Shown here piece after piece: positions 17,101 through 24,518 of a stretch of 64,000 bases of DNA; positions within the stretch are counted from its first letter, which is position 1, and every line of letters begins with the position of its first letter. Position numbers and translations under genes: made by a program. The DNA comes from JAAXHF01 sp963665955 (GTDB lineage Bacteria > Desulfobacterota > Binatia > Bin18). The notes beneath the pieces are model-generated. The model had not been told where the DNA came from, did not search any database, and was given only the letters and a program-made list of their open reading frames with translations. Location: NCBI GenBank assembly GCA_965231765.1, contig OZ246887.1, forward strand, positions 2,790,001 through 2,854,000, read 5' to 3'.

Positions 17101-18792
17101 TTACCGATCGTAACTGCGCAGCACCTGACCCGGCATGCCGCCTTGGTACTCGTCATCCTGGTACAGGATGTTCCCGCCGACGATCGTGTTCTTAATACCT
17201 TTAGACTTGGCGATAAAGCGTTTACCACCACCCGGCAGATCATAGACATATTCAGGATCAACAGCATCAACCGTAGCGAGATCGAAAATCGTCAGATCAG
17301 CCGCCATGCCTGGGGCAATCCGACCCCGTTTGGGAATTCCGAACAGATCAGCTGGGACGGAAGTTAGTTTGCGTACGCCTTCTTCTAGTGTCAGCACCTG
17401 GTGCTGACGTACCCAGGTGCCAAGCAGATAGGTCGCATAGCCAGCGTCACACAGCATATCCACATGTGCCCCACCGTCAGACAAACCGATCATAAAGCGA
17501 TCATCACTGACCAGATTCTTGACGCCTTCAGGCTCGAAGTTAAACGCTTGCAGGTCGAACAAGATTTCTAATTCGTCGGCTACAGTCATATCGAGAAATG
17601 CATCAACAGGATCTTTGCCTTGATCGCGCGCGATTTCAGCCACTGTCTTTTTACTCGCGATATGGGCTTGGGTAGCCTCGCTCTTGCCATCAATAACCGT
17701 CATCCGGCCCCACTGGCCAGCAAAGATGCGCCGGGTATTCATTTCATCCCGGAATTTGTCCCGGAAACCAGGGTCAGCATACATCTTCATCTGCTCTTCA
17801 ACTGTCTTGTTGAACACCTGGTGCCAGGACGAGAAGATGGCAAACAGGAAGGGGTTTTTCATGTTGAACTGAACACGCAACGGACGGCAGGTCACCTGTG
17901 GGACGGCTTTATCCCAACCCAGAATGGGTTTCACTTTCTCGACCGCGTTGAGATACGACTCAGGTTTGCCGGGTTTGTTGAACAAGGCCAAAAATGTCAC
18001 TGGCCGTTGGCTCTCATCGACCAAGAATTTCAGCAAATCGTACTCATCGTCTGACACCTGGCCAACGTTTGTGCCAGTCAGGGCAATCTCAATCGTACCC
18101 CGGCCTTCTTCCTTCATCACCTGACACAAAGCACTGAGTTCTTCCCGACTGGCATTCCGGCAGGCCAGAGGGCGACCTTCATATCCAATATGATTATTCA
18201 GAATCGTCGAAGTTAAACCAAACGCGCCGGCCTTCATGGCGTCCCGGAAGAGCCGCTGCATGTCTGCGATTTCATCAACTGTGGCCCCTCGCTCAAACGA
18301 CTCTTCACCGATTGCGTAGTGACGGATTGGCGTCAGCGCAGCCAGAGAGGCGACATTGATTCCCAAGCCGCGTTTTTGTAGCGCATCTAGATATTCAGCA
18401 TGTGATTCCCACTGCCAGTCAATGCCTTTTTCCATGACTTCATAGGGAATGGCCTCAACATTGACCAAGTCCCACATGACGATGTCGCGCGATTTCGGGC
18501 GAACCGGAGCAACCCCTACGCCGCAATTGCCCATGACTACACTGGTGATACCGTGCCAAGACGTACAGGTCAGCAGCGGGTCCCAGGCGACTTGGGCGTC
18601 GTAATGCGTATGCGGGTCAATAAATCCGGGCGAAAGGACTAGGCCGTCTGCATTGATTTTCTTCTGAGCGGCTTCGCCATTGCTCTTGCCGACTGCGGCA
18701 ATCACACCGTCTTTCACAGCAACGCTGCCGTGAAAACTCGGTTTGCCCGTACCATCCACAATCCGGGCATTTTCAATCATAAGATCATACAT
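17101..18792 (-). CDS. N-acyl-D-amino-acid deacylase-like amidohydrolase
   Basis: This 563-residue amidohydrolase-superfamily enzyme is of the D-aminoacylase/dihydroorotase-like branch. It has the N-terminal beta sandwich (DLMIENARIVDGTG), the metal motif SPGFIDPHTHYDAQ (HxH), the conserved Cys of MGNCGVGVAP, and the late Asp/His motif GLSDGGAHVDM. The C-terminal GRIAPGMAADLTIFDL re-enters the sandwich. The family hydrolyses N-acyl-D-amino acids or related cyclic amides using one or two Zn ions. It lies 47 bases after the haem-oxygenase-like gene and ends in a strong terminator, so these two form one unit. Actual substrate is not known. Confidence 0.9.
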   Translation of the reverse strand: MYDLMIENARIVDGTGKPSFHGSVAVKDGVIAAVGKSNGEAAQKKINADGLVLSPGFIDPHTHYDAQVAWDPLLTCTSWHGITSVVMGNCGVGVAPVRPKSRDIVMWDLVNVEAIPYEVMEKGIDWQWESHAEYLDALQKRGLGINVASLAALTPIRHYAIGEESFERGATVDEIADMQRLFRDAMKAGAFGLTSTILNNHIGYEGRPLACRNASREELSALCQVMKEEGRGTIEIALTGTNVGQVSDDEYDLLKFLVDESQRPVTFLALFNKPGKPESYLNAVEKVKPILGWDKAVPQVTCRPLRVQFNMKNPFLFAIFSSWHQVFNKTVEEQMKMYADPGFRDKFRDEMNTRRIFAGQWGRMTVIDGKSEATQAHIASKKTVAEIARDQGKDPVDAFLDMTVADELEILFDLQAFNFEPEGVKNLVSDDRFMIGLSDGGAHVDMLCDAGYATYLLGTWVRQHQVLTLEEGVRKLTSVPADLFGIPKRGRIAPGMAADLTIFDLATVDAVDPEYVYDLPGGGKRFIAKSKGIKNTIVGGNILYQDDEYQGGMPGQVLRSYDR

Positions 18793-18839
18793 GTGCGTAT
18801 CCCTCCTCTGTGTTCATGATCTCCATTGGCTCAATTTGC

Positions 18840-19583
18840 TCAACTAGCTAAATTGACCTGTACTCCCGCATCCTGTCCCATCGCAACTCGATAACCTCCC
18901 TCTTGGGCGGCAGTGAACTTTTCACACCAGGTTTTGATGTTGTCTCGGATTTTGTGCTGTTTCTCATCGGTATCGGCATATTCGCTGACCATCTCAAAGA
19001 CTGGCTCGCCGTGGGCTTCTGCCTCACCAACATGCGCGTAGAAAAACTCGAGATCTTCTTTACTCAAGTCGTATTTTTCGCGCAGGGCTCTGACCAGGCC
19101 TTTCATCGAGCTATCGCTGCGAGTCTCTCCGCCAATCGACATGGAGGCCAGGGTGACTAAGCCATACTCTCTACGGCTGAGCTCAATCACCCACTCGACA
19201 TACTCTACCGCTTCTTTGGCTACGGTTGGTTGCATAATCTCTGCGTCCGTTGCGCCGAGGGCTTTGGCCAGCCGCATCGACAGCATCCAGTGGGCGTCGT
19301 CGCCACGGCCCATAATCGTCTCTTCGTCAATCAGGTTTTCAACAATGTGGCGGCGGATACGCTGATCCATCGGCCCAAGGCCAGTATTCATGAAAATACC
19401 ACCAAAGGCACGAATGTGCTGGCCAGTGACGTAGAAGAGATTAAGTGCCCAGCTCTTGAGCTGAGCCCGGGATAATTTCCCATCAATAAGACTCTGGTAA
19501 AAATTGGGACCGAGAAGAGGCTTCTGGTCCTCCTCTTGAATATAGGAGCGTAGATTGTTGACGAAAACTTCCGTCGTCTCCAT
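18840..19583 (-). CDS. Haem-oxygenase-like iron-dependent oxygenase (TenA/PqqC-related)
   Basis: This 247-residue, all-helical protein belongs to the iron-containing redox-enzyme/haem-oxygenase-like fold. Candidate metal ligands and helix motifs are LFYVTGQHIRAFGGIF, ENLIDEETIMGRGDDAHW and EFFYAHVGEAEAHG. Such diiron oxygenases cleave or desaturate small molecules, and PqqC and TenA share the fold without iron. It is the first gene of the unit with the deacylase, so it may act on the same substrate or its product. No signal peptide is present. I do not know the reaction. Confidence 0.8.
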   Translation of the reverse strand: METTEVFVNNLRSYIQEEDQKPLLGPNFYQSLIDGKLSRAQLKSWALNLFYVTGQHIRAFGGIFMNTGLGPMDQRIRRHIVENLIDEETIMGRGDDAHWMLSMRLAKALGATDAEIMQPTVAKEAVEYVEWVIELSRREYGLVTLASMSIGGETRSDSSMKGLVRALREKYDLSKEDLEFFYAHVGEAEAHGEPVFEMVSEYADTDEKQHKIRDNIKTWCEKFTAAQEGGYRVAMGQDAGVQVNLAS

Positions 19584-19707
19584 ATGCTTTCCCTCCTTAT
19601 CTGCTCACGTCTTTGTATGTAGCGTGGCAGGGACAGCAAGTGCAAGAGGAAGCTCCAGCCAGTGGCAGAGTTGAAATACTCGGTGCCAGCTTGTAGAGAA
19701 CTGCTCG

Positions 19708-20154
19708 CTATTCCGATTTTGGATGTGCCAATTCTGGTTTGAGTGTCACCAGAGTTGCTCCCCAGCTGCCAGCTCCGAGCGGCGCATCCTCAAAGCTTTC
19801 GACATACGGCAGCCGTTCTAGCAAAGCCCGGATACTCTTGCGCTGCACTCCTTTCCCCTTGCCGTGAATCAGGCGTACGCTTGTTATACCTGCGGCACAA
19901 CACTCCAAGAGATACTCTTCCACCACACTGCGGATCTCTTTTGGGGCAAACGGATGGAGATCGAGGACATCTTCGAGAGGCAGGACGATAGGATCAACAG
20001 GATCAGAAAAGGGACCCTCTGAGTCCGGCTCGTCAAGCTTCAAGTCGAGACCATCTTGGTCATGGCCAGCCGTATCTTCCGTAGCTTGGTCAGGACAAAA
20101 AATCTTCTGTAAGCGTTCCTGCAATTTGTGTATCCACACCTGAGCTCCCCGCAT
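19708..20154 (-). CDS. Smr-domain protein
   Basis: This protein of about 148 residues has a C-terminal Smr domain. It shows LDLHPFAPKEIRSVVEEYL (the LDLHG-like motif, with Pro for Gly), then SVRLIHGKGKGVQR, then SIRALLERLPYVESF and GATLVTLK. Smr domains nick branched or structured nucleic acid (MutS2 C-terminus, E. coli SmrA/B). The N-terminal 60 residues are acidic and unassigned. The ATG at 20154 is chosen to avoid overlap with the upstream gene, which stops at 20169; no clear Shine-Dalgarno is visible, so a longer start is possible. Confidence 0.82.
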   Translation of the reverse strand: MRGAQVWIHKLQERLQKIFCPDQATEDTAGHDQDGLDLKLDEPDSEGPFSDPVDPIVLPLEDVLDLHPFAPKEIRSVVEEYLLECCAAGITSVRLIHGKGKGVQRKSIRALLERLPYVESFEDAPLGAGSWGATLVTLKPELAHPKSE

Positions 20155-20168
20155 TAGAACACGTGTTT

Positions 20169-20852
20169 TTACCTGCCTGATTTCTCGACTTCCTGACTCT
20201 GCGTTTCCTCTTCCTCCGCTCGTAGAACCATCTGGACTGACCAACGGACCTCTTCTTCTTTGAAAAACAGTGCTCCCTTTTTTTTGCGCGACAAGAACTG
20301 AACAACATCTTTGTACTGTTGCTGGGCGACTTCGATCACAATCGGCACAACGACACGCGGTCCGGCCGGTAGCTCTTCATAGACGACGGAGAAGATATAC
20401 TGGTGCTCCAGTAAGGCCGTCGCCATTGTTTCGGCTAGGCTTTCCTTGTTTTCGTCTGCACTCCCAATGAGCTGCTGCGCCCGGGTAATATACTCCCGAT
20501 AGCGTTCGACGGCTGTTTCAGCCGCTGCTTGATCTTCAATTTTGACCATCGCCTCAACTTCGGCCAGCTTTTCCCGGGCGAAGGTGAGACACAGAGAAAC
20601 TTTTTCTACGTCACTCCGGGCAAGTAAAAGTTGGCCCTCTTCCTGCACTGCATCGAGCTGATACCATACGCTATCCGGTGTCCCGCCAGGCTCAGGTAAC
20701 CATTCAATATTGCCAAAGGTACTCACAAAGCCGTGTCCAGCAAGGGCCTGGGGTGGGGCGAGGAATAGAGCTGATACTAGGCAGGGGAAGACGAAGATTC
20801 TCACCCTAGCCCTCTCCCAAGGGGAGAGGGAACTATGAAAGCTTTTACTCAT
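20169..20852 (-). CDS. Secreted DUF5667-like protein
   Basis: This 227-residue exported protein has a DUF5667-like helical body: DSVWYQLDAVQEEGQLLLAR, VSLCLTFAREKLAEVEAM, and AETAVERYREYITRAQQLI. The hydrophobic core of the signal peptide is FPCLVSALFLAPPQALA. The ATG at 20852 overlaps the preceding lipoprotein's stop (ATGAGTAA), which argues for coupling. However, residues 8-18 (SLSPWERARVR) are encoded by a palindromic intergenic-type repeat. A GTG at 20804, with GGGAGAGGG just upstream, would give a cleaner signal peptide. Function is unknown; it probably acts in the envelope with the neighbouring lipoprotein. Confidence 0.7.
   Translation of the reverse strand: MSKSFHSSLSPWERARVRIFVFPCLVSALFLAPPQALAGHGFVSTFGNIEWLPEPGGTPDSVWYQLDAVQEEGQLLLARSDVEKVSLCLTFAREKLAEVEAMVKIEDQAAAETAVERYREYITRAQQLIGSADENKESLAETMATALLEHQYIFSVVYEELPAGPRVVVPIVIEVAQQQYKDVVQFLSRKKKGALFFKEEEVRWSVQMVLRAEEEETQSQEVEKSGR
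20800..20833. repeat. Palindromic repeat family A, copy 1
   Basis: The core CCCTCTCCC / GGGAGAGGG (9-bp arms, 3-base loop, 20810-20830) is flanked by CTCACCCTAG. It matches the copy at 49503 in opposite orientation and, more loosely, the one at 37221. This copy lies within the 5' end of the DUF5667 reading frame. Confidence 0.75.
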
Positions 20853-21879
20853 GAGTCGGTACCTCGCTGGGGGTAGGGACGATAGATTGCATCGTTATGT
20901 TGACTCCTTCGTCATACTCCACCACCTGTACAGTAAAATCTGTCACCAAGCGTTTTCCTCCTGGAGCTGTCTCAAAGAACAGTTTATACAGTCCGGGAGT
21001 TGGAAAGACATGGTGGACGGGAATCTGTGGTCCGTAGTACACTTGTTTGGCCGGTCCACTCATCAGCTGTACCATCATGGCATCCATTTGGGCCTTCATT
21101 TTTGCGGTCTGTTCATGATTGCGCATCATCTCCATCATGGCTGCCATCTCCGGCGTGTAGGTATGCTGATGCCCAAAATGCTCGCCATCCAAGCGCCAGC
21201 TGGCCATGTGGACTTCAGTCCCCAGGTAGAGCCCCATGTCAGTCACTGGCGATCCGGCTTGACTAAACTCGCACACCAACTCCACCTCATGTCCAGCCAC
21301 AGGTGGATCAGGTGAGGTCCGCAGGGTAACACGATACGGACCAAAGTCTTTCTCTCGGGCTACATCGACCTGGGCTTGGTGTGGAAGCGAAGGGCTTTGC
21401 TCGCTCCCCATGACAGGAAATCGAAACTGTTTGATCCAACTCCGGTCCTTATAGGTGAATTCGCTGACAACCATATACTCCCCAGCTTGGGGGAATGTAT
21501 GTGGAAAATGAAACGTTGCCGCAGCTAAGTCCTGCGCTGTCAGGGGAAAGAAGTCTTCATGATGGGTATGGGCAAAGACGGTCAGATCACGGCTGACAAT
21601 AAAAGTGTGGAGGGCGCGTTCATGGAGAACTTGCAAAGGAACAAGCGGGCGTTCTAAGTCCCCATCTGTAATGCGAAAAGTGAGGCTGACCTCCTGCTCC
21701 ACGCGCGGTGGGAAAGGGACAAGTGCCAATGTCAAGCGATATGGTCGAGCGGGTTGGCCAATCAGGTGTTGCTCCGTAGACGGTTCGCAGCCGACGAGCC
21801 CAAGAAGCAGACAAGATAAGCCGATAGTGGTGAGCGGCGGCGCAAAACATTCTGCCGCATGTCGAATTCGTTTAAACAT
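20845..21879 (-). CDS. Lipoprotein with His motifs and a Met-rich segment
   Basis: This protein of about 344 residues has a lipoprotein signal (GLSCLLLGLVGC, lipobox Cys). The mature part has two beta-sandwich-like halves. The first holds HTFIVSRDLTVFAHTHHEDF, resembling YtkA/FixH-type metal-handling domains. The second holds GLYLGTEVHMASW, and then a helical Met-rich insert of about 30 residues (MAAMMEMMRNHEQ, MKAQMDAMMVQLM) before VHHVFPTPGLYKLFF. The clusters of His and Met suggest copper or another soft metal; that is inference. The ATG at 21879 follows AAGGGA; a TTG at 21915 is an alternative. It is transcribed divergently from the ferritin-like gene. Confidence 0.72.
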   Translation of the reverse strand: MFKRIRHAAECFAPPLTTIGLSCLLLGLVGCEPSTEQHLIGQPARPYRLTLALVPFPPRVEQEVSLTFRITDGDLERPLVPLQVLHERALHTFIVSRDLTVFAHTHHEDFFPLTAQDLAAATFHFPHTFPQAGEYMVVSEFTYKDRSWIKQFRFPVMGSEQSPSLPHQAQVDVAREKDFGPYRVTLRTSPDPPVAGHEVELVCEFSQAGSPVTDMGLYLGTEVHMASWRLDGEHFGHQHTYTPEMAAMMEMMRNHEQTAKMKAQMDAMMVQLMSGPAKQVYYGPQIPVHHVFPTPGLYKLFFETAPGGKRLVTDFTVQVVEYDEGVNITMQSIVPTPSEVPTHE

Positions 21880-21883
21880 TCCC

Positions 21884-21915
21884 TTGACAAAGACAAAAAC
21901 ACAAGTATTTGTCAA
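21884..21915. promoter_or_regulatory. Inverted repeat between divergent lipoprotein and ferritin-like genes
   Basis: Perfect 8-base arms TTGACAAA / TTTGTCAA with a 16-base spacer lie just upstream of the lipoprotein start. Each arm also contains a TTGACA that could serve as a -35 element on one of the strands. It could be an operator for a dimeric repressor controlling one or both genes. Confidence 0.4.
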
Positions 21916-22045
21916 TGCTTAGGTGGTTTAAGCGATTCCCAGGGCATTGCTTTTCTGTGTAGCTTGCTTTATACCGAGGGGCAGACCTTCGTGGAGCGCA
22001 TGCTCCAAAGGAAGGGATGCGCGTACTGAGGCGGAGGGTACAAGA

Positions 22046-22624
22046 GTGACGCCAGTGGACCCACGTATGATTCATCTATACAGCTATTATCGCGATGCTG
22101 AGCTGCGCGGCGCAACTTTGCTGCTCAAGTTAATCATGCGCGTTGATGATGCCGAAACCCAAACAAAACTCTCTCGCCACCTGGCGGATGAAACCCGTCA
22201 CGTCTGGTTGTGGACGAAACATATCGCAGACCAGGGCTGCACCCCAGTCCCTATCGACGATGGGTATCAGACCCGGATCGGCAAATCGATCCGTATTCCC
22301 AAAACCTTGATTGACCTCTTTGCCTTGACCGTTGTCGTCGAAGAGCGTGCCCAGAAACGCTACATCAAGCATGCTCGTCGACCGGATGTTGATCCACAGA
22401 CCTTGCACATTCTGCATGAAGTGACCAAGGACGAGAAATGGCACATTAGCTGGATCAAAGACAAACTCAAAGAGCTTGCCGCCGCAAATGGCGGGCAAGA
22501 AAAGGCGCGTGCCACACTTCAGCACTATCGATCCATTGACCGTGAAGTTTTTGCTGACCTTGAAGCCAAAGAACGCCAGGCATTTGGTTTTTCCTTCTCG
22601 GATGCCCCGACGGCCACGCTTTAG
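22046..22624 (+). CDS. Ferritin-like diiron protein
   Basis: This protein of about 192 residues is a four-helix ferritin-like protein. Helix 1 carries AELRGATLLLKLIMR, helix 2 LADETRHVWLWTKHI (ExxRH), helix 3 VVVEERAQKRYIKHA (Glu pair), and helix 4 EVTKDEKWHISWI (ExxxxEKWH). Together these supply a plausible carboxylate/His diiron site. Relatives include rubrerythrin-like and MiaE-like proteins. The start is taken as GTG at 22046, preceded by GGAGG at 8 bases; longer forms begin inside the intergenic region. It is followed within 21 bases by the acyltransferase gene. The reaction is unknown. Confidence 0.8.
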   Translation: MTPVDPRMIHLYSYYRDAELRGATLLLKLIMRVDDAETQTKLSRHLADETRHVWLWTKHIADQGCTPVPIDDGYQTRIGKSIRIPKTLIDLFALTVVVEERAQKRYIKHARRPDVDPQTLHILHEVTKDEKWHISWIKDKLKELAAANGGQEKARATLQHYRSIDREVFADLEAKERQAFGFSFSDAPTATL

Positions 22625-22645
22625 ATCGCCAGTTGTGAGGAATCT

Positions 22646-23671
22646 GTGAGCGGAGCGGCTGATGGTACTTCTGTCCCCCCTTCGTCTGCGTCTGTAAGCA
22701 CCGAAAACAAAACTCAGGGGCGAAAAAAAAAGATTATTCGCCCTGCACGTGAGAAGAACCGCCTCCTCGCACGTTGTGAGTATATCCTTGTGCGTGGAGT
22801 CTTTTTGCTCCTCCGAACGATTCCGTTTCAGACTGCCTTTCGTATCGGAGAGGGGATTGGCAGCCTGTTATTCTGGATCGACCGGCCTCATCGGCGCATC
22901 GGATTGACCAATCTTGCCCTCGCTTTTCCTCACAAAAGCCGAACCGAGCATCTGCATATCTTGCGGGAGAGCTGGCTGAACCTCGGTCGCCTTATCGTGG
23001 AATTCTGTCATTTCCACAGCCTCACTCCAGACAACATTGCTGAACGCGTACGTTATGCTGATCAGAGCCAGTGGCAAACCATCGTGGCAAAATACGAAAA
23101 AATGGGCGCCCTCGTCCTAACCGGACATTTTGGCAACTGGGAACTCTTAGCCCATGCCCAGGCCTGTTACGGCTTCCCGACTCACATCATCCACCGGCGG
23201 CTACGCAATCCGTTCCTTGATGACTTCATTGTGCAGCAACGTCAACACAGCGGGAATACAGTCATTCGAAAAACAACGGCCGGCATGGAAGTCTTTCGAG
23301 CTATTCGAAAAAAAGGGGCTGTTGCCGTGGCCGTCGATCAGAACGCCTCGGGGCGAATGGGCGTCTTCGTGCCCTTTTTCGGACAGCAGGCTTCTACCTC
23401 AACTGGCTTAGCGGGGTTAGCATTGGCCACCAATGTCCCAGTCATCCCAGCATTTTTGATCCGAGAACATGGTTCCTGGCAGCATCAGATTGTCCTGCTG
23501 CCACCTGTTGAACCCATCCGCACAGGGGACCAAGAGGCTGACATTGAAGCAACCACCGCGAAGTTTACAGCCCTTTTCCAACGTATGGTCGAAGAATACC
23601 CCGATCACTGGCTGTGGATTCATAAACGTTGGAAACGACGCCCAGCCGGAGAGCCGCCGATTTATCCCTGA
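22646..23671 (+). CDS. LpxL/HtrB-family lipid A acyltransferase
   Basis: This 341-residue inner-membrane acyltransferase is of the lysophospholipid/lauroyl acyltransferase family. The catalytic H-x4-E motif is GHFGNWE (His161, Glu166), followed by HIIHRRLRNP, VAVDQNASGRMGVFVPFFG, and the C-terminal DHWLWIHKRWKRRP, all typical. It has a basic N-terminal tail and a hydrophobic stretch (VRGVFLLLRTIPF). It presumably adds a secondary acyl chain to lipid A or a related lipid, which indicates an LPS-bearing cell. The start is GTG at 22646, close behind the ferritin-like gene. Confidence 0.92.
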   Translation: MSGAADGTSVPPSSASVSTENKTQGRKKKIIRPAREKNRLLARCEYILVRGVFLLLRTIPFQTAFRIGEGIGSLLFWIDRPHRRIGLTNLALAFPHKSRTEHLHILRESWLNLGRLIVEFCHFHSLTPDNIAERVRYADQSQWQTIVAKYEKMGALVLTGHFGNWELLAHAQACYGFPTHIIHRRLRNPFLDDFIVQQRQHSGNTVIRKTTAGMEVFRAIRKKGAVAVAVDQNASGRMGVFVPFFGQQASTSTGLAGLALATNVPVIPAFLIREHGSWQHQIVLLPPVEPIRTGDQEADIEATTAKFTALFQRMVEEYPDHWLWIHKRWKRRPAGEPPIYP

Positions 23672-23732
23672 TGATATGGACTTGACCCGTCTGACTGGAC
23701 CTGATCAAGATTCGTCACAAAGGATCGTAATT

Positions 23733-23954
23733 ATGTCTGTACTACGTGCTTCTCTTTTGCGTTGGACGCTCCCTCTTCATACGGCCTTCCAGTCCGCCAG
23801 AGGGATGAGTGTGATGGATCTCGTTATCACTGTTCTGGTGCTCTCCGTTGTGCTGCTTGCCGCCTCGTATCAATTCGACAGCTATGAGCAGCCAGCCACA
23901 GAACCTCAGGCGCAGACAGCAACAGCAGAATCCCCAGCGAATACCGAGAAGTAG
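23733..23954 (+). CDS. Small single-span protein with a pilin-like N-terminus
   Basis: This 73-residue protein has a basic leader of about 24 residues ending in Gly, then MSVMDLVITVLVLSVVLLAA as a hydrophobic helix, then a short Gln/Ala/Pro/Glu-rich tail. The arrangement Gly|Met-Ser-Val-Met-Asp-hydrophobic recalls a type IV prepilin cleavage site, with Asp in place of the usual Glu at +5. The tail is far too short for a normal pilin head. AAGGA precedes the ATG at 8 bases. It follows the acyltransferase by about 60 bases. It may be a minor pilin relic or just a bitopic membrane protein. Confidence 0.55.
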   Translation: MSVLRASLLRWTLPLHTAFQSARGMSVMDLVITVLVLSVVLLAASYQFDSYEQPATEPQAQTATAESPANTEK

Positions 23955-23984
23955 ACACGCTTCGACAGACCGTCGCTAGAAAGG

Positions 23985-24518
23985 CTACTTTTTTCGTCTC
24001 TTGCGTTTGGCGGGACTGGCGGGGCGAGCAAGACTAGAATGTTCAGCGGTTTCTTCAGACGCAATTTTGTGGAGCTGGACGTCTGATGCGCCGAGCAGCT
24101 CTCGAACGGTCTCCAGCTTATATGCTCGGTCGTAAAAGATCCGTTTAATGCCGGTGTTGATCAAAACCTTGAGACAATGAATGCACGGAGTATGGGTGAC
24201 GTAGATATCGGCGTCACGGATACTGACGCCATTTTTGGCTGCCTGGGCAATCGCGTTGATCTCGGCGTGAATCGTCCGATAGCAGTTCTCCTCTAACTGA
24301 CCGTCTGGCGTCTGCGACTGATATACTAAACAACCGACTTCAGTACAATGTGGTAAACCCGAAGGCGCGCCATTATATCCAGAGGCGAGAATACTCCGCT
24401 CGCGGGCAATCACCGCTCCGACTTTGGCTCGGGTACAGGTCGAGCGTTCCGCTACCTGACGGGTGATATTCAGAAAATATTGATCCCAAGATAGTCGCGT
24501 AGACAGTCGCTCGTTCAT
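23985..24518 (-). CDS. dCMP deaminase-family protein (ComEB-like)
   Basis: This 177-residue zinc-dependent deoxycytidylate deaminase-like protein has HAE (His84, Glu86) in YRTIHAEINAI and the second half-site PCIHC (Cys112, Cys115). The substrate loop ASGYNGAPSGLPHC and CYRTIHAE are as in dCMP deaminase. It would convert dCMP to dUMP for thymidylate synthesis. Its ATG overlaps the stop of the upstream M50 protease gene in an ATGA junction, showing translational coupling. The C-terminus is very basic (RPASPAKRKRRKK). Confidence 0.9.
   Translation of the reverse strand: MNERLSTRLSWDQYFLNITRQVAERSTCTRAKVGAVIARERSILASGYNGAPSGLPHCTEVGCLVYQSQTPDGQLEENCYRTIHAEINAIAQAAKNGVSIRDADIYVTHTPCIHCLKVLINTGIKRIFYDRAYKLETVRELLGASDVQLHKIASEETAEHSSLARPASPAKRKRRKK

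Noticed and set aside
20446..20461. TTTTCGTCTGCA shared with the 30-bp palindrome at 10065
   Set aside because: Both encode the same residues (Ser-Ala-Asp-Glu-Asn); only one half is shared and there is no palindrome here, so coincidence of codons is enough.
23955..23995. Terminator between the small pilin-like gene and dCMP deaminase
   Set aside because: The T-run encodes the Lys-rich end of the deaminase and the only stem is 4 bp; too weak to call.
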